The translations under genes were made by a program, and so were the position numbers. A stretch of 64,000 bases of DNA from Herbiconiux sp. SALV-R1. GTDB lineage: Bacteria; Actinomycetota; Actinomycetes; Actinomycetales; Microbacteriaceae. The notes under the pieces were generated by a model. It saw only the letters and a list, made by a program, of their open reading frames with translations. It was not told the origin of the DNA and did not search any database. Positions 40,447 through 48,723 of this stretch are shown here, one piece after another (position 1 is the first letter of the stretch; every line of letters begins with the position of its first letter). The DNA is taken from the NCBI RefSeq assembly GCF_013113715.1, contig NZ_CP053344.1:1-64000 (forward strand), written 5' to 3'.

Positions 40447-41772
40447 ATGTCATCCACCCCCTCCGCTGCCGCCGGACCCGCTGCCGGGCCCGCCCTCGAC
40501 GCCGGCGCGCTCGACGCCGGCGACCCGCTCGGCGCCTACCGCTCCCGCTTCCTCGGCGCCGACGACCCCGCCGTGCCGGCCTACCTCGACGGCAACTCGC
40601 TCGGCCGGCCCCTCGCCTCGTTGCCCGAGACCTTCAGCACCTTCGTCACCGAGCAGTGGGGCGGCCGGCTCATCCGCGGCTGGGACGAGTCGTGGCTCGA
40701 TCTCCCCACCCGCCTCGGCGACCGGCTCGGCCGGGCGGTGCTCGGCGCCGCCCCCGGGCAGACCGTGGTCGCCGACTCCACGACGGTGTCGCTCTACAAG
40801 CTCCTGCGCACCGCCCTGCACGCGCGGCCCGGCCGCTCCGAGATCGTCATCGACCGCGGCAACTTCCCCACCGACCGCTTCGTGGTGGAGGGTGTGGCCG
40901 CCGAGACCGGGGCGCGCATCCTCTGGATCGAGACCGAGCAGGGGTCGGGCGCGACCCTCGCCGATGCCGAGGCCGCGATCGGTGCCGACACCGCGGTCGT
41001 GGTGCTGAGCCAGATCGCCTACCGCTCCGGCTACCTCGCCGACGTTCCGGGCATCACCGCCCTCGCCCACGAGCGCGGCGCGCTCGTGCTCTGGGACCTC
41101 TGCCACTCGGTGGCCTCCGTTCCGATCGAGCTCGACGCCTGGGGCGTCGACCTGGCCACCGGATGCACGTACAAGTACCTCAACGGCGGCCCCGGTTCGC
41201 CGGCGTTCCTGTACGTCTCCTCGGCGCTGCTCGCCCAGGCCGACGCCCGGCAGCCCATCTGGGGCTGGATGGGCGACAACGACCCCTTCGCCATGGCGGG
41301 CGAGTACGTGCCGGCTGCGGGCATCCGGCGTTTTCTGAGCGGCACGCCGCCGGTGGTGGGCATGATCGCGATGCAGGAGATGCTGGGGCTGATCGAGGAG
41401 GTGGGCATCGAGGCCATCCGTACCAAGTCGCTCGCCCTCACCGACTTCGCGATCGCGCTGGTCGACGAGCGGCTCGCGCCGTTCGGGGTCGTGCTGTCGA
41501 CACCGCGCGAACACGAGGTGCGGGGCAGCCACGTCACCATCGACCACCCCGCGTTCGCCGGCATGATGGCGGAGCTGTGGGCGCGCGGGGTGATTCCCGA
41601 CTTCCGGGCGCCGACCGGTATCAGGCTGGGTCTGTCGCCGCTGTCGACGAGCTTCGCCGAGGTGGAGGTGACGGTGGAGGCGATTCGGGGGCTGCTGGCG
41701 GAAGGCGCGGCGGCGGGCGCGGGTTCGGGCGCCGAGGCGGGGTCGGCGGTGCGCAGCGCGAGCGGCGCGTGA
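40447..41772 (+). CDS. kynU: kynureninase
   Basis: This PLP-dependent enzyme cleaves kynurenine to anthranilate and alanine. The 441-residue protein has the cofactor Lys in GCTYKYLNGGPGSPAF, the preceding Asp/His pair in LVLWDLCHSVAS, and FDAWG-type substrate residues nearby (ELDAWGVDLA). Region QPIWGWMGDNDPFAM is also family-typical. Both termini are extended by Ala/Gly-rich residues. The start follows the kynA stop by three bases, and its end overlaps the next gene by four bases. Confidence 0.96.
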   Translation: MSSTPSAAAGPAAGPALDAGALDAGDPLGAYRSRFLGADDPAVPAYLDGNSLGRPLASLPETFSTFVTEQWGGRLIRGWDESWLDLPTRLGDRLGRAVLGAAPGQTVVADSTTVSLYKLLRTALHARPGRSEIVIDRGNFPTDRFVVEGVAAETGARILWIETEQGSGATLADAEAAIGADTAVVVLSQIAYRSGYLADVPGITALAHERGALVLWDLCHSVASVPIELDAWGVDLATGCTYKYLNGGPGSPAFLYVSSALLAQADARQPIWGWMGDNDPFAMAGEYVPAAGIRRFLSGTPPVVGMIAMQEMLGLIEEVGIEAIRTKSLALTDFAIALVDERLAPFGVVLSTPREHEVRGSHVTIDHPAFAGMMAELWARGVIPDFRAPTGIRLGLSPLSTSFAEVEVTVEAIRGLLAEGAAAGAGSGAEAGSAVRSASGA

Positions 41773-42539
41773 CGGTGCCCGAGCACGTCGCCGCCTACGG
41801 CGCGTTGCCCGAGCAGATCGTCGAGCTGTACGGGGCTGCAGCGGACCACGGAGGCGCGGGCTCGCGCGGCCTGGTCGTGCTGCTGCACGGGGGGTTCTGG
41901 CGGAGTCGCTGGGACCGCACGCACCTCCACCCCATGGCCTCGGCGCTCGCCGCGGCGGGGTGGACGGTTGCGCTCCCCGAGTTCCGTCGCGTGGGCGACG
42001 GGGGCGGCTGGCCGGCGACGTTCGACGACGTGCGCGCCATCGTGTCGCGCGTGCCGGGGCTCGTGCGGGAGCGGTTCGGCGAGACCTCGGCCTCGCCGGC
42101 CTCGACGGTCGTGCTCGTCGGTCACTCCGCGGGCGGCCACCTCGCACTCTGGGCCGCCGCGCAGGAGTCGCTCCGCGCATCCGTCGACCGTGTGGTCTCG
42201 CTCGCCGGGGTGCTCGACCTGGCCGAGGGGCATCGGCTGGCGCTGAGCTCCGACGCGGTGGGTGAGTTGCTCGGCGGGGCCGGCTCCGCGGGGTTCGCCG
42301 AGCGCCTCGCCGCCGCCGACCCGATGCGGCTCCCGGTGCCCGTCGACGCCGGCGTGGCGACGGTGCTCGTGCACGGCGAGCTCGACGACGAGGTGCCCGT
42401 GTCGTTCAGCCGGGGTTACGCTGAACGCGACCCCCGCATCCGGTTCGAACCGCTGCCGGGGGTCGGTCACTACGAACTCATCGATCCGTCGAGCGAGGCG
42501 TGGGCTCAGGTGCTCGCCGCGCTGACGGAGGCGCGCTGA
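41769..42539 (+). CDS. alpha/beta hydrolase, probable kynurenine formamidase
   Basis: This 256-residue alpha/beta hydrolase has an oxyanion motif HGGFWRSRWDR near residue 39 and the nucleophile elbow GHSAGGHLA (Ser about residue 120). The acid and His come late (GELDDEVP, GVGHYELID). The HGGxW-type motif and position between kynU and fgd match the eukaryote-like kynurenine formamidase rather than the metal-dependent KynB, so it would hydrolyse N-formylkynurenine and complete the route to anthranilate. The activity is inferred from context. The GTG start overlaps kynU by GTGA. Confidence 0.8.
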   Translation: MTVPEHVAAYGALPEQIVELYGAAADHGGAGSRGLVVLLHGGFWRSRWDRTHLHPMASALAAAGWTVALPEFRRVGDGGGWPATFDDVRAIVSRVPGLVRERFGETSASPASTVVLVGHSAGGHLALWAAAQESLRASVDRVVSLAGVLDLAEGHRLALSSDAVGELLGGAGSAGFAERLAAADPMRLPVPVDAGVATVLVHGELDDEVPVSFSRGYAERDPRIRFEPLPGVGHYELIDPSSEAWAQVLAALTEAR

Positions 42540-42551
42540 AAGAAGGACGAC

Positions 42552-43556
42552 ATGCCCATCACCCTCGGATACAAGGCCTCGGCGGAGCAGTTCGGCCCGC
42601 GTGACCTGGTGGAGATCGCCGTCGCCGCCGAGGGGCACGGCTTCGAGTCGGTGGCGGTGAGCGACCACTTCCAGCCCTGGCGGCACACCGGAGGGCATGC
42701 CCCGTCGGCCCTCGCCTGGATGGCGGCGGTGGGTGAACGCACGTCGAGCATCCGTATCGGTACCAGCGTGCTGACGCCCACCTTCCGCTACAACCCCGCG
42801 GTGCTGGCACAGTACTTCGCCTCGCTGAGCGTGCTCTACCCGGGCCGGGTGTGGCTCGGCGTCGGCACCGGTGAGGCGCTCAACGAGATCGCCACCGGCG
42901 CCAAGGACTGGCCCGAGTTCAAGGAGCGCTTCGCCCGCCTGCGCGAGTCGGTCGCCCTCATGCGCGAGCTCTGGAAGGGCGACCGGGTGTCGTACGAGGG
43001 CGAGTACTACTCCACCGTCGACGCCTCCATCTACGACGTCGACCCGGCCGGCGTGCCCATCTACATCGCCGCGGGCGGGCCGGTCGTCGCGCGCTACGCC
43101 GGCCGCGCCGGCGACGGCTTCATCTGCACCTCGGGCAAGGGCGCCGAGCTCTACACCGAGCAGCTCGTGCCCGCCGTGAAGGAGGGGGCGTCGAAGGTGG
43201 GGCGCTCGTTCGACGACATCGACCGCATGATCGAGATCAAGCTCTCGTACGAGGAGACCGAAGAGGCCGCGCTCGAGAACACCCGTTTCTGGTCGCCGCT
43301 GTCGCTGTCGAAGGAGCAGAAGCACGACATCACCGACCCCATCGAGATGGAGAAGGCGGCGGATGCGCTGCCCATCGAGACCATCGCCAAGCGCTGGATC
43401 GTCGGCACCGACCCCGACGCCGTGGTGGAGTCGATCGCCGAGTACGTGTCGTGGGGCTTCAACCACCTCGTCTTCCACGCCCCGGGCAACGACCAGGAGC
43501 GCTTCATGACCCTCTTCGAGCGCGACCTCGCGCCGCGGCTGCGGGCGCTGGGGTAG
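42552..43556 (+). CDS. fgd: F420-dependent glucose-6-phosphate dehydrogenase
   Basis: This 334-residue luciferase-like enzyme oxidises glucose-6-phosphate and reduces deazaflavin F420. It matches mycobacterial FGD closely: [17 protein letters not shown], the active-site Asp-His of [45 protein letters not shown] and [15 protein letters not shown], including the phosphate-binding Lys/Arg region near the C-terminus. AAGAAGGA precedes the ATG. It follows the kynurenine genes by only 12 bases, so it is probably cotranscribed, although F420 reduction has no known role in tryptophan breakdown. The organism must therefore make F420. Confidence 0.97.
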   Translation: MPITLGYKASAEQFGPRDLVEIAVAAEGHGFESVAVSDHFQPWRHTGGHAPSALAWMAAVGERTSSIRIGTSVLTPTFRYNPAVLAQYFASLSVLYPGRVWLGVGTGEALNEIATGAKDWPEFKERFARLRESVALMRELWKGDRVSYEGEYYSTVDASIYDVDPAGVPIYIAAGGPVVARYAGRAGDGFICTSGKGAELYTEQLVPAVKEGASKVGRSFDDIDRMIEIKLSYEETEEAALENTRFWSPLSLSKEQKHDITDPIEMEKAADALPIETIAKRWIVGTDPDAVVESIAEYVSWGFNHLVFHAPGNDQERFMTLFERDLAPRLRALG

Positions 43557-43580
43557 GGCGCCGGCGGCGCCGCGCGCGCG

Positions 43581-43642
43581 ACTTCTCCCGTACAAAGTCC
43601 GTGATGACCGTAGTCATCCCGGACTCTGTGGGGGAGAACGTC
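43581..43642. repeat. palindromic element, family P copy A
   Basis: Arms of about 24 bp with three or four mismatches surround a centre gatgaccgtagtcat. The sequence matches three other copies at 53017, 53253 and 53741. It lies between the convergent fgd and menC genes and could terminate both. Confidence 0.8.
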
Positions 43643-43652
43643 GGCGGGTGGG

Positions 43653-44657
43653 TCAGAGGAGGGGGTGGATGCGGGTGACACGGTGGGCCCACCACCCCCG
43701 TCGGTCGGGGGTCGCCGCGAGCCGCGCCAGGGCGTCGGGGTCGACGTCGGGGCGGGTGACGGGGATGCGGCCGGCGCGCGGCACGAGGCTCTGGCCGGGT
43801 GCCGCGACGTCGGCGGTGAAGAGCTCGACGGTGGCGAGCCCGCAGTCGTGGTCGAGCGACGGGAGCGCTGCTGCGAGGTGCGCCCCCATCGCGATGCCCA
43901 CCGAGCTCTCGAGCGCCGATGACACCACCGCGGGCAGGCCTGCCTCGGCGACGAGCGCGAGCGCCCTCGTGACGCCGCCGAGCGGCTGGGCCTTCACGAC
44001 CAGCAGGTCGGCGGCGCCGGCCCTGGCCACCGCGAGCGGGTCGCTCGCCTTGCGCACGCTCTCGTCGGCCGCCACCGGGATGCTGAGGTACGCCACCCGC
44101 TCCCGCAGCTGCGCGAGCTCGTCAACGCTCGCGCACGGCTGCTCGAGATACTCGAGGTCGAACTCCGCGAGCCGGTGCACCGCGTGCTCGGCCTCGTCGA
44201 CGTTCCACCCGCCGTTCGCATCCACCCGGATGCGCCCCTCCAGCCCCATCACCTCGCGCACCCGGCGCACCCGCGCGACGTCGTCGTCGAGCGTCTGGCC
44301 GCGTTCGGCGACCTTCACCTTGGCGGTGCGGCAGCCGTCGTAGTGCGAGAGCACCCGGTCGACGTCGGCCGCCTCGACCGCGGGCACCGTCGCGTTCACC
44401 GGGATCTCGGTGCGGGGCTCCCGGGTGGCGTCGGGTGCCGCTGTCTCCGCCCACCCGAACTCGACGGCGGCGCGCAGCCAGGCCGCCGACTCCTCGTCGT
44501 CGTACTCGGGGAAGGGTGAGAACTCCGTCCACCCCTGTGGCCCCTCGAACAGCGCGATCTCCCGCACCGTCTGACCGCGGAACCGGGTGTGCAGCGGAAG
44601 CGCCACCACGTGCATCCGTTCGAGCAGTTCGGCGAGTGCCGGGGGCGCTGAGGTCAT
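43653..44657 (-). CDS. menC: o-succinylbenzoate synthase
   Basis: MenC dehydrates SHCHC to o-succinylbenzoate in menaquinone synthesis. The 334-residue enolase-superfamily enzyme has the catalytic Lys pair in TAKVKVAERG, metal ligands Asp and Glu in RVDANGGW, LEQP and ADESV, and the second Lys in VVKAQPLGG. The ATG at 44657 is chosen with GGAGG upstream. The frame opens further but without good starts. It is divergent from menB, with overlapping promoter space of 86 bp. Confidence 0.94.
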   Translation of the reverse strand: MTSAPPALAELLERMHVVALPLHTRFRGQTVREIALFEGPQGWTEFSPFPEYDDEESAAWLRAAVEFGWAETAAPDATREPRTEIPVNATVPAVEAADVDRVLSHYDGCRTAKVKVAERGQTLDDDVARVRRVREVMGLEGRIRVDANGGWNVDEAEHAVHRLAEFDLEYLEQPCASVDELAQLRERVAYLSIPVAADESVRKASDPLAVARAGAADLLVVKAQPLGGVTRALALVAEAGLPAVVSSALESSVGIAMGAHLAAALPSLDHDCGLATVELFTADVAAPGQSLVPRAGRIPVTRPDVDPDALARLAATPDRRGWWAHRVTRIHPLL

Positions 44658-44731
44658 CACTCCACAATCCTCCTGCGCCTGCACGTTATCCCCAAGCTTG
44701 CCGCGACGGCGAGCGGATGCGCGCACCGGCG

Positions 44732-44737
44732 TAGCCT
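44732..44737 (+). promoter_or_regulatory. -10 box TAGCCT of menB (leaderless)
   Basis: TAGCCT, then tgcagc, then the ATG at 44744. Confidence 0.5.
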
Positions 44738-44743
44738 TGCAGC

Positions 44744-45661
44744 ATGAGCGATAGATCCACGGTCTCCGACATCTTCGACCCCGAGGAGTGGGTGGTGGCG
44801 CCGGGTTCCAAGCACTTCACCGACATCACCTACCACCTCGACCGCGAGGGCCGCGTCGCCCGCATCGCCTTCGACCGACCCGAGGTGCGCAACGCCTTCC
44901 GCCCCAAGACGGTCGACGAGCTCTATGCGGCGCTCGACGACGCGCGCCAGAACCCGCGCGTGGGGGTCGTGCTGCTCACCGGCAACGGCCCGAGCCCGCG
45001 CGACGGCGGGTGGGCGTTCTGCAGCGGTGGCGACCAGCGCATCCGGGGCCGAGACGGCTACAAGTACTCCGAAGAGGAGACGGCGGCGGGCATCGACACC
45101 GCGCGGGCGGGGCGCCTGCACATCCTCGAGGTGCAGCGGCTCATCCGCTTCATGCCCAAGGTGGTGATCGCGGTCGTGCCCGGGTGGGCAGCGGGCGGGG
45201 GCCACTCCCTGCACGTAGTGTGCGACCTGTCGATCGCGAGCGCGGAGCACGGGCGGTTCAAGCAGACCGACGCCGACGTCGGCTCGTTCGACGCGGGCTA
45301 CGGCAGCGCCTACTTCGCGCGGCAGATCGGGCAGAAGTTCGCCCGTGAGGTGTTCTTCCTGGCCGAGGAGTACAGCGCGCAGCGCGCCTACGAGATGGGG
45401 GCGGTGAACCGGGTGGTGCCGCACGCCGAGCTCGAGGCCGAGGCGCTGCGCTGGGCGCGGGTCATCCTGGGCAAGTCGCCGACGGCCATCCGCATGCTGA
45501 AGTACGCGTTCAACGCCGTCGACGACGGGCTGGTCGGGCAGCAGGTGTTCGCCGGCGAGGCCACCAGGCTCGCCTACGCCAGCGACGAGGCGGTGGAGGG
45601 GCGCGACTCCTTCCTCGAGAAGCGGGAACCCGACTGGTCGGCCTTCCCGTACCACTTCTGA
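44744..45661 (+). CDS. menB: 1,4-dihydroxy-2-naphthoyl-CoA synthase
   Basis: MenB closes the naphthoate ring from o-succinylbenzoyl-CoA. The 305-residue crotonase-fold protein shows the oxyanion segment FCSGGDQRIRGRDGYKY (residues about 90-106), VPGWAAGGGHSLHVVCD, and the catalytic-loop DADVGSFDAGYGSAYFARQIG with its Asp/Ser. The C-terminal KREPDWSAFPYHF is a MenB hallmark. The end overlaps the next ATG (TGATG). It is the first gene of the forward men transcript. Confidence 0.97.
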   Translation: MSDRSTVSDIFDPEEWVVAPGSKHFTDITYHLDREGRVARIAFDRPEVRNAFRPKTVDELYAALDDARQNPRVGVVLLTGNGPSPRDGGWAFCSGGDQRIRGRDGYKYSEEETAAGIDTARAGRLHILEVQRLIRFMPKVVIAVVPGWAAGGGHSLHVVCDLSIASAEHGRFKQTDADVGSFDAGYGSAYFARQIGQKFAREVFFLAEEYSAQRAYEMGAVNRVVPHAELEAEALRWARVILGKSPTAIRMLKYAFNAVDDGLVGQQVFAGEATRLAYASDEAVEGRDSFLEKREPDWSAFPYHF

Positions 45662-46872
45662 TGCGCCCGCTCGCTCTCCTCGACGCGGGGCAGATCGAGC
45701 TCGTGGAGCGCGCCTTGCGCGACTCGCTGTCGCACAGCGGGCCGGCGGTGCTCGTGCGCGAGCACGGGCGCTCGCCGTCGACCGAGGCGTCGACGGGCTC
45801 GGTGCGGTCGGCAGGGTCGGAACGGTCGGCACAGGGTGCCGGGCCGGTGCTGCCGAGCGACGTGCCCACGAAGGTGGCCCTCGTGGTCGAGACCTCGGGG
45901 TCGTCGGGGGCGCCCAAGCGGGTCATGCTCTCCGGGGAAGCCCTGCTGGCCTCCGCAGCGGCCACCGAGTCGGCGCTGGGCGGGCCGGGTCAGTGGCTGC
46001 TGGCGCTGCCGGTTCACTACATCGCCGGCATCCAAGTGCTCGTGCGCTCGATCGCGGCCGGCACCGAACCGCTGCACGAACCGCCGGGCCCCTACTGGGC
46101 TGAACGGTTCGCGGCACTCGTGGCCGGTATGGACGCCCCGCGCCGCTACACCTCCCTCGTGCCTACGCAGCTGGCCCGCCTGGTCGAGGCCGCGCATGCC
46201 GAAAGCGAGGTGCGCCGCGCCGTGGCGCGGCTCGACGCCGTGCTGGTGGGCGGTCAGGCGCTGCCCGAGCCGCTCCGGCAGCGCGCGCTCGATCTCGGCA
46301 TCCCGGTGGTGCGCACCTACGGCTCGAGCGAGACCGCCGGCGGCTGCGTCTACGACGGGGTGCCGATCGGCAGCACCGTCGTGCGCGAGCGGCACGGCGA
46401 GATCGAGATCACCGGCCCGTCGCTCGCCGAGGGGTACCTGGGAGATCCCGAGCTCACCGCCGAGCGCTTCGTCGACGACGGCGGTGTGCGCTGGTACCGC
46501 ACCTCCGACGGCGGCAGCGTCGGCGCCGACGGCCGGCTCGCCATCACCGGTCGGCTCGACAACGTCATCATCTCGGGCGGTGTGAAGGTGTCGCTCGACC
46601 TGGTCGAGCGACTCGTGCAGTCGCAGCCGGGCTTCCAGCAGGCGGTGGTGGTCGGAGCCGACGACGAGACCTGGGGTCAGGTCGCCGTCGTGGTCACCGA
46701 TCGCGAGCCGTCGCCCACCGCACTCGCCACCCTGCGCGCGGCGGTGGTGCCCGTCGCCGGCCGTGCGTCGGCCCCGGCCGCCGTGCACCGCGTCGACACC
46801 CTCCCGCTCCTGCCCTCCGGCAAGCCCGACCGGCTCGCCCTCGCCCAGTCGCTCCCCGCGACTGCTCACTAG
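45661..46872 (+). CDS. menE: o-succinylbenzoate-CoA ligase
   Basis: MenE activates o-succinylbenzoate with CoA and ATP. The 403-residue protein is shorter than the typical 450-490 residues, as in many actinobacteria. The P-loop is VVETSGSSGAPKRVMLS (about residues 78-94), followed by ALPVHYIAGIQVLVRS, VVRTYGSSETAGGCVYDG (motif with the conserved Glu/Thr), RTSDGGSV and GRLDNVIISGGVKVSL. The C-terminal Lys is in LPLLPSGKPDR. Its TAG stop at 46870-46872 is also the beginning of the menA -10 box. Confidence 0.94.
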   Translation: MRPLALLDAGQIELVERALRDSLSHSGPAVLVREHGRSPSTEASTGSVRSAGSERSAQGAGPVLPSDVPTKVALVVETSGSSGAPKRVMLSGEALLASAAATESALGGPGQWLLALPVHYIAGIQVLVRSIAAGTEPLHEPPGPYWAERFAALVAGMDAPRRYTSLVPTQLARLVEAAHAESEVRRAVARLDAVLVGGQALPEPLRQRALDLGIPVVRTYGSSETAGGCVYDGVPIGSTVVRERHGEIEITGPSLAEGYLGDPELTAERFVDDGGVRWYRTSDGGSVGADGRLAITGRLDNVIISGGVKVSLDLVERLVQSQPGFQQAVVVGADDETWGQVAVVVTDREPSPTALATLRAAVVPVAGRASAPAAVHRVDTLPLLPSGKPDRLALAQSLPATAH

Positions 46873-46875
46873 AAT
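46870..46875 (+). promoter_or_regulatory. -10 box TAGAAT of menA, overlapping the menE stop codon
   Basis: The menE stop TAG forms the first half of TAGAAT. Seven bases then lead to the menA ATG at 46883 without a ribosome-binding site. Confidence 0.5.
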
Positions 46876-46882
46876 CGCCCCG

Positions 46883-47845
46883 ATGTCGAAAAGCACCAAG
46901 CGCCGTTCCGGCCACCCCGCCCGCGTCAACGCCCCCCGTCAGGCGGCGGCGCGCCCTCAGCCAGGCCCGCGCTCGGCGCTCGGCGCCTGGGTCGCCGGGG
47001 CGCGACTGCGCACCCTCACCCTCTCCATCGCGCCGGTGGCGCTCGGCGCGGGTGCCGCATCCGTTCTCACCGACGGCGAGATCTCGTGGTGGTTGTTCGC
47101 ACTGTGCCTCCTGGTGGCGGTCTTCCTGCAGATCGGCGTGAACTACGCGAACGACTATTCCGACGGGGTGCGCGGCACCGACGACGTGCGGGTCGGCCCG
47201 CCGCGCCTCACCGGCTCGGGGCTGGTGCCGGCGAAACGGGTGCTCGCGGTGGCGCTGGTGTTCTTCGGGCTGGCCGGAGCATCCGGAGTCGCCATCACCG
47301 TCATCACCGGCCACTGGTGGCTGCTCGCCGTCGGGGCCGCGGCGATCGCCGCAGGGTGGTTCTACACCGGGGGCAAGCACCCCTACGGCTACTACGCCCT
47401 CGGCGAGCTGTTCGTGTTCGTGTTCTTCGGAGTCGTCGCCACCGTCGGCACCACCTTCATCCTCGCGGGCGAGGTGAACTTCGAGAGCTGGGCCGGTGGC
47501 GTGGCAGCCGGGGCCATCGCCTGCGCGGTGCTGATGGCCAACAACATCCGCGACATCGAGCAAGACAAGCTGGTGAAGAAGCGCACCCTCGCGGTGCTCA
47601 TCGGCCGCACCGCGTCACGCATCGTCTACGTGTTCTGGCTGCTCGTGGCCTACGCGGTGCTCGCCTTCTTCGCGCTGCTCTACCCGCTGGTGCCGCTGGT
47701 GTTCTTCACGCTGCTCATCACGGTTCCCGCGACCATCATCATGCTCACCGCGAAGAAGCCGCGGGAGTACATCACGGTGCTGCAGCTCACCAGCCTGTTC
47801 GGGCTGCTCTACGGCGTGGGCCTCGGGTTGTCGTTCGCGCTCTGA
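46883..47845 (+). CDS. menA: 1,4-dihydroxy-2-naphthoate polyprenyltransferase
   Basis: MenA attaches the polyprenyl chain to dihydroxynaphthoate in the membrane. The 320-residue protein of the UbiA family has the first Asp-rich motif NYANDYSDGVRG (residues about 87-98) and the second in NNIRDIEQDKLVKKRTLAV. About nine helices are visible. A basic, Pro-rich N-terminus of 40 residues precedes the first helix. Its last 37 bp overlap the convergent DUF4229 gene on the other strand. Confidence 0.95.
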   Translation: MSKSTKRRSGHPARVNAPRQAAARPQPGPRSALGAWVAGARLRTLTLSIAPVALGAGAASVLTDGEISWWLFALCLLVAVFLQIGVNYANDYSDGVRGTDDVRVGPPRLTGSGLVPAKRVLAVALVFFGLAGASGVAITVITGHWWLLAVGAAAIAAGWFYTGGKHPYGYYALGELFVFVFFGVVATVGTTFILAGEVNFESWAGGVAAGAIACAVLMANNIRDIEQDKLVKKRTLAVLIGRTASRIVYVFWLLVAYAVLAFFALLYPLVPLVFFTLLITVPATIIMLTAKKPREYITVLQLTSLFGLLYGVGLGLSFAL

Positions 47846-48198
47846 GCGGGCGTGTCGGCGTCGCGGGCCTGCGTGCCGGCGTGCTGGGCGTCGGCCTGCG
47901 GGGCGTCGGCGACGCGGGCGTCGACGGCTTGGTCTTCGACGTCTTCGTCTTCCGAGGTCGCGGCGGTCGCGGGGTCGCGGGTCGCCTTGCCCCGGTTGAG
48001 CCGCGCCTCGTAGAGCGTCTTCGAGGCCTCCTCGCGCGGCTTCCGCAGCACCAGGATCGAGATGCACAGTGAGATCACGGCAGCCAGCACCGCGGCGATC
48101 CAGGCGGTGATGTTCAGCAGGAGCAGCACCGTCAGCACCACGGCGAAGATGCCGAGGCGGATGAGGGTGTACACGAGCCAGGTGCGTCCGGGTTTCAC
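47809..48198 (-). CDS. DUF4229 domain membrane protein
   Basis: This 129-residue protein has two hydrophobic helices near the N-terminus (LVYTLIRLGIFAVVLTVLLLL and ITAWIAAVLAAVISLCISILVL), then a charged stretch (RKPREEASKTLYEAR) and a long acidic, Ala/Asp-rich disordered tail. DUF4229 genes recur in the menaquinone cluster of Micrococcales, though the role is unknown. The stop lies inside menA on the opposite strand (37-bp tail-to-tail overlap). TAGACT lies seven bases ahead of the GTG. Confidence 0.88.
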   Translation of the reverse strand: MKPGRTWLVYTLIRLGIFAVVLTVLLLLNITAWIAAVLAAVISLCISILVLRKPREEASKTLYEARLNRGKATRDPATAATSEDEDVEDQAVDARVADAPQADAQHAGTQARDADTPAQSANDNPRPTP

Positions 48199-48205
48199 GC
48201 CCCCG

Positions 48206-48211
48206 AGTCTA
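48206..48211 (-). promoter_or_regulatory. -10 box TAGACT of the DUF4229 gene (leaderless)
   Basis: TAGACT on the minus strand is followed by seven bases and the GTG at 48198. Confidence 0.5.
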
Positions 48212-48360
48212 AGACGCGCATCCTGACCGGGGGCTGACGCGCATCCTGAACCGGTGTCATCCGCCGCGACCTGACGGGGTGCGGGCGTGCCTCAGGCCGC
48301 CCCGAGATCACAGTCTGGTCGCGGTCGGCGAACACGCAGGGCCCTCTCGATAAGCGGGGG

Positions 48361-48366
48361 TACAGT
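48361..48366 (+). promoter_or_regulatory. -10 box TACAGT of the PLDc_N gene and menD
   Basis: TACAGT, then tactcc, then the ATG at 48373. It likely drives both the small membrane protein gene and menD. Confidence 0.55.
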
Positions 48367-48372
48367 TACTCC

Positions 48373-48723
48373 ATGGCCCGTCTCCTGCTCGCTCTCGTGA
48401 TCGTCGTGGTGGCGTTCACGGTGTACGCGCTGGTCGACTGCCTCATGCTCCCCAAGTCGCGGGTGAAGGCGTTGCCGCGGCCCGTGTGGGTGCTCATCAT
48501 CCTGTTGTTCACGCCGATCGGCGGCATCCTGTGGTTGCTCATCGGCCGCGGTCGTCGCGTGACGAAGCCGCCCGTGCGGGCACTCGGGCCCGACGACGAC
48601 CCCGACTTCCTCGGCACCATCCGTCCGATCCCCGATCCCACGCAAGACGAGCGCATCCGTGAGCTCGAGAAGCGGCTCGCCGAGACCGACGACGAGCAGG
48701 ACAACGGCAGAACCGACCGGTGA
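48373..48723 (+). CDS. PLDc N-terminal domain-like membrane protein
   Basis: This 116-residue protein has two membrane helices with the PLDc_N pattern: an N-terminal LLALVIVVVAFTVYALVDCLM, and RPVWVLIILLFTPIGGILWLLIGRGR further on. A cytosolic acidic tail ends with a short helix (ERIRELEKRLAET). Such proteins are widespread beside menD in actinobacteria, with no known activity. GTGA overlap with menD indicates coupled translation. Confidence 0.88.
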   Translation: MARLLLALVIVVVAFTVYALVDCLMLPKSRVKALPRPVWVLIILLFTPIGGILWLLIGRGRRVTKPPVRALGPDDDPDFLGTIRPIPDPTQDERIRELEKRLAETDDEQDNGRTDR

